A DNA stretch of 9,942 bases from JBDHZK01 sp039811865 (GTDB lineage Bacteria > Actinomycetota > Actinomycetes > Propionibacteriales > Propionibacteriaceae), in NCBI GenBank assembly GCA_039811865.1, contig JBDHZK010000102.1, forward strand, positions 1 through 9,942, written 5' to 3'. Shown here in pieces: positions 9,408-9,942 of this stretch; the first letter of the stretch is position 1; each line of letters begins with the position of its first letter. The position numbers and the translations under genes were made by a program. The notes beneath the pieces were generated by a model that was not told where the DNA came from, did no database searches, and worked only from the letters and a program-made list of their open reading frames with translations.

Positions 9408-9942
9408 GCACGCTGCTGGCCACACCGGCAGGGCGGATGGGGGTGTCGGTCGCCGCCGCGACGGCCCTTTACGGCATCTCGTTCGGGGCGTTGGCCGTGG
9501 CTGCCGGATTGGATGTCTGGCAGGCGGTCGTCCTGAGCGCGGTGATGTTCACCGGCGGATCGCAGTTTGCCCTGATCGGCACGCTGGCTACCGGCGGCGG
9601 GTTCGGGGCGGCGACTGCCGCGGCGTCCCTGCTGGGTGTGCGGAACGCGATCTACGGCGTCCAACTGAACTCGCTGCTCGCCCTGCCGACCCGCCTGCAT
9701 CCGTTGGCCGCCCAGTTGACGATCGACGAGTCCATGGCGACCGCGATGGCCCAGGGCGATCTCGCCGAGCAGCGTCGCGGCTTTTGGACCGCCGGGCTCG
9801 GCGTTTGGGTGGGATGGACGTCCCTCACCCTGGCCGGAGCACTGCTCGGCGAGCGCCTGGGCGATCCCCGCGTCTTCGGCCTGGACGGGGCCGCCGTGGC
9901 CGCCTTCACCGGTTTGCTCTGGCCGCGCTTGAAGGGCGGCGA
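9404..9942 (+). CDS. azlC: AzlC-family branched-chain amino acid exporter subunit (3' end cut by window edge)
   Basis: Large subunit of the AzlC/AzlD (BrnF/BrnE-like) two-component exporter of branched-chain amino acids and analogues, in the cytoplasmic membrane. 179 residues are visible of a family length of about 230-240. Recognisable blocks are YGISFGALAVAAGL (23-36), MFTGGSQFALIGTL (48-61), GVRNAIYGV (78-86) and IDESMATAMA (107-116), with hydrophobic segments near 14-36, 41-63, 66-90, 128-150 and 158-175. The GTG start overlaps the dehydrogenase stop as GTGA (4 bases), and no strong Shine-Dalgarno is seen, so translation probably depends on the upstream gene. No stop is reached before the right edge. 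A small azlD gene would be expected just beyond, but this cannot be seen. Confidence 0.9.
   Translation, partial: MSTLLATPAGRMGVSVAAATALYGISFGALAVAAGLDVWQAVVLSAVMFTGGSQFALIGTLATGGGFGAATAAASLLGVRNAIYGVQLNSLLALPTRLHPLAAQLTIDESMATAMAQGDLAEQRRGFWTAGLGVWVGWTSLTLAGALLGERLGDPRVFGLDGAAVAAFTGLLWPRLKGG

Overview
The window is high-GC DNA with the gene packing and codon use of an actinobacterium. Coding regions abut or overlap, starts include GTG and TTG, and third positions are mostly G or C. MutA and MutB closely resemble the Propionibacterium methylmalonyl-CoA mutase subunits, so a member of the Propionibacteriales or a related high-GC actinobacterium is likely. The genus cannot be fixed from this window alone.

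Minus strand, read from right to left: a CNNM/CorC-type membrane protein with CBS domains (7855 to 6482) is followed after 33 bases by an APH-fold phosphotransferase of unknown substrate (6448 to 5234). A perfect GC hairpin lies 4 bases beyond its stop. A gap of 194 bases follows, carrying a plausible -10 element and a small dyad. Then comes a tightly coupled block: mutA (5039 to 3162), mutB (3165 to 973) and meaB (980 to the window edge). These genes overlap by 4 and 8 bases, and each start has a clear Shine-Dalgarno sequence.

Plus strand, right end: a UDP-glucose 6-dehydrogenase family gene (8094 to 9407) is divergent from the CorC-type gene. It overlaps by 4 bases the start of an azlC-type branched-chain amino acid exporter gene, which is cut by the right edge.

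The central module is metabolically coherent. MutA and MutB form the adenosylcobalamin-dependent mutase that interconverts (R)-methylmalonyl-CoA and succinyl-CoA. MeaB is the GTPase chaperone that gates cofactor loading and protects the mutase. This route serves propionyl-CoA use (from valine, isoleucine and odd-chain fatty acids) or propionate fermentation. No epimerase or propionyl-CoA carboxylase gene is in the window. The other genes look like ordinary chromosomal neighbours. I saw no mobile element, CRISPR array, tRNA, rRNA, phage gene or defence cassette, and no convincing new multi-gene system. The least explained item is the phosphotransferase beside the mutase operon.
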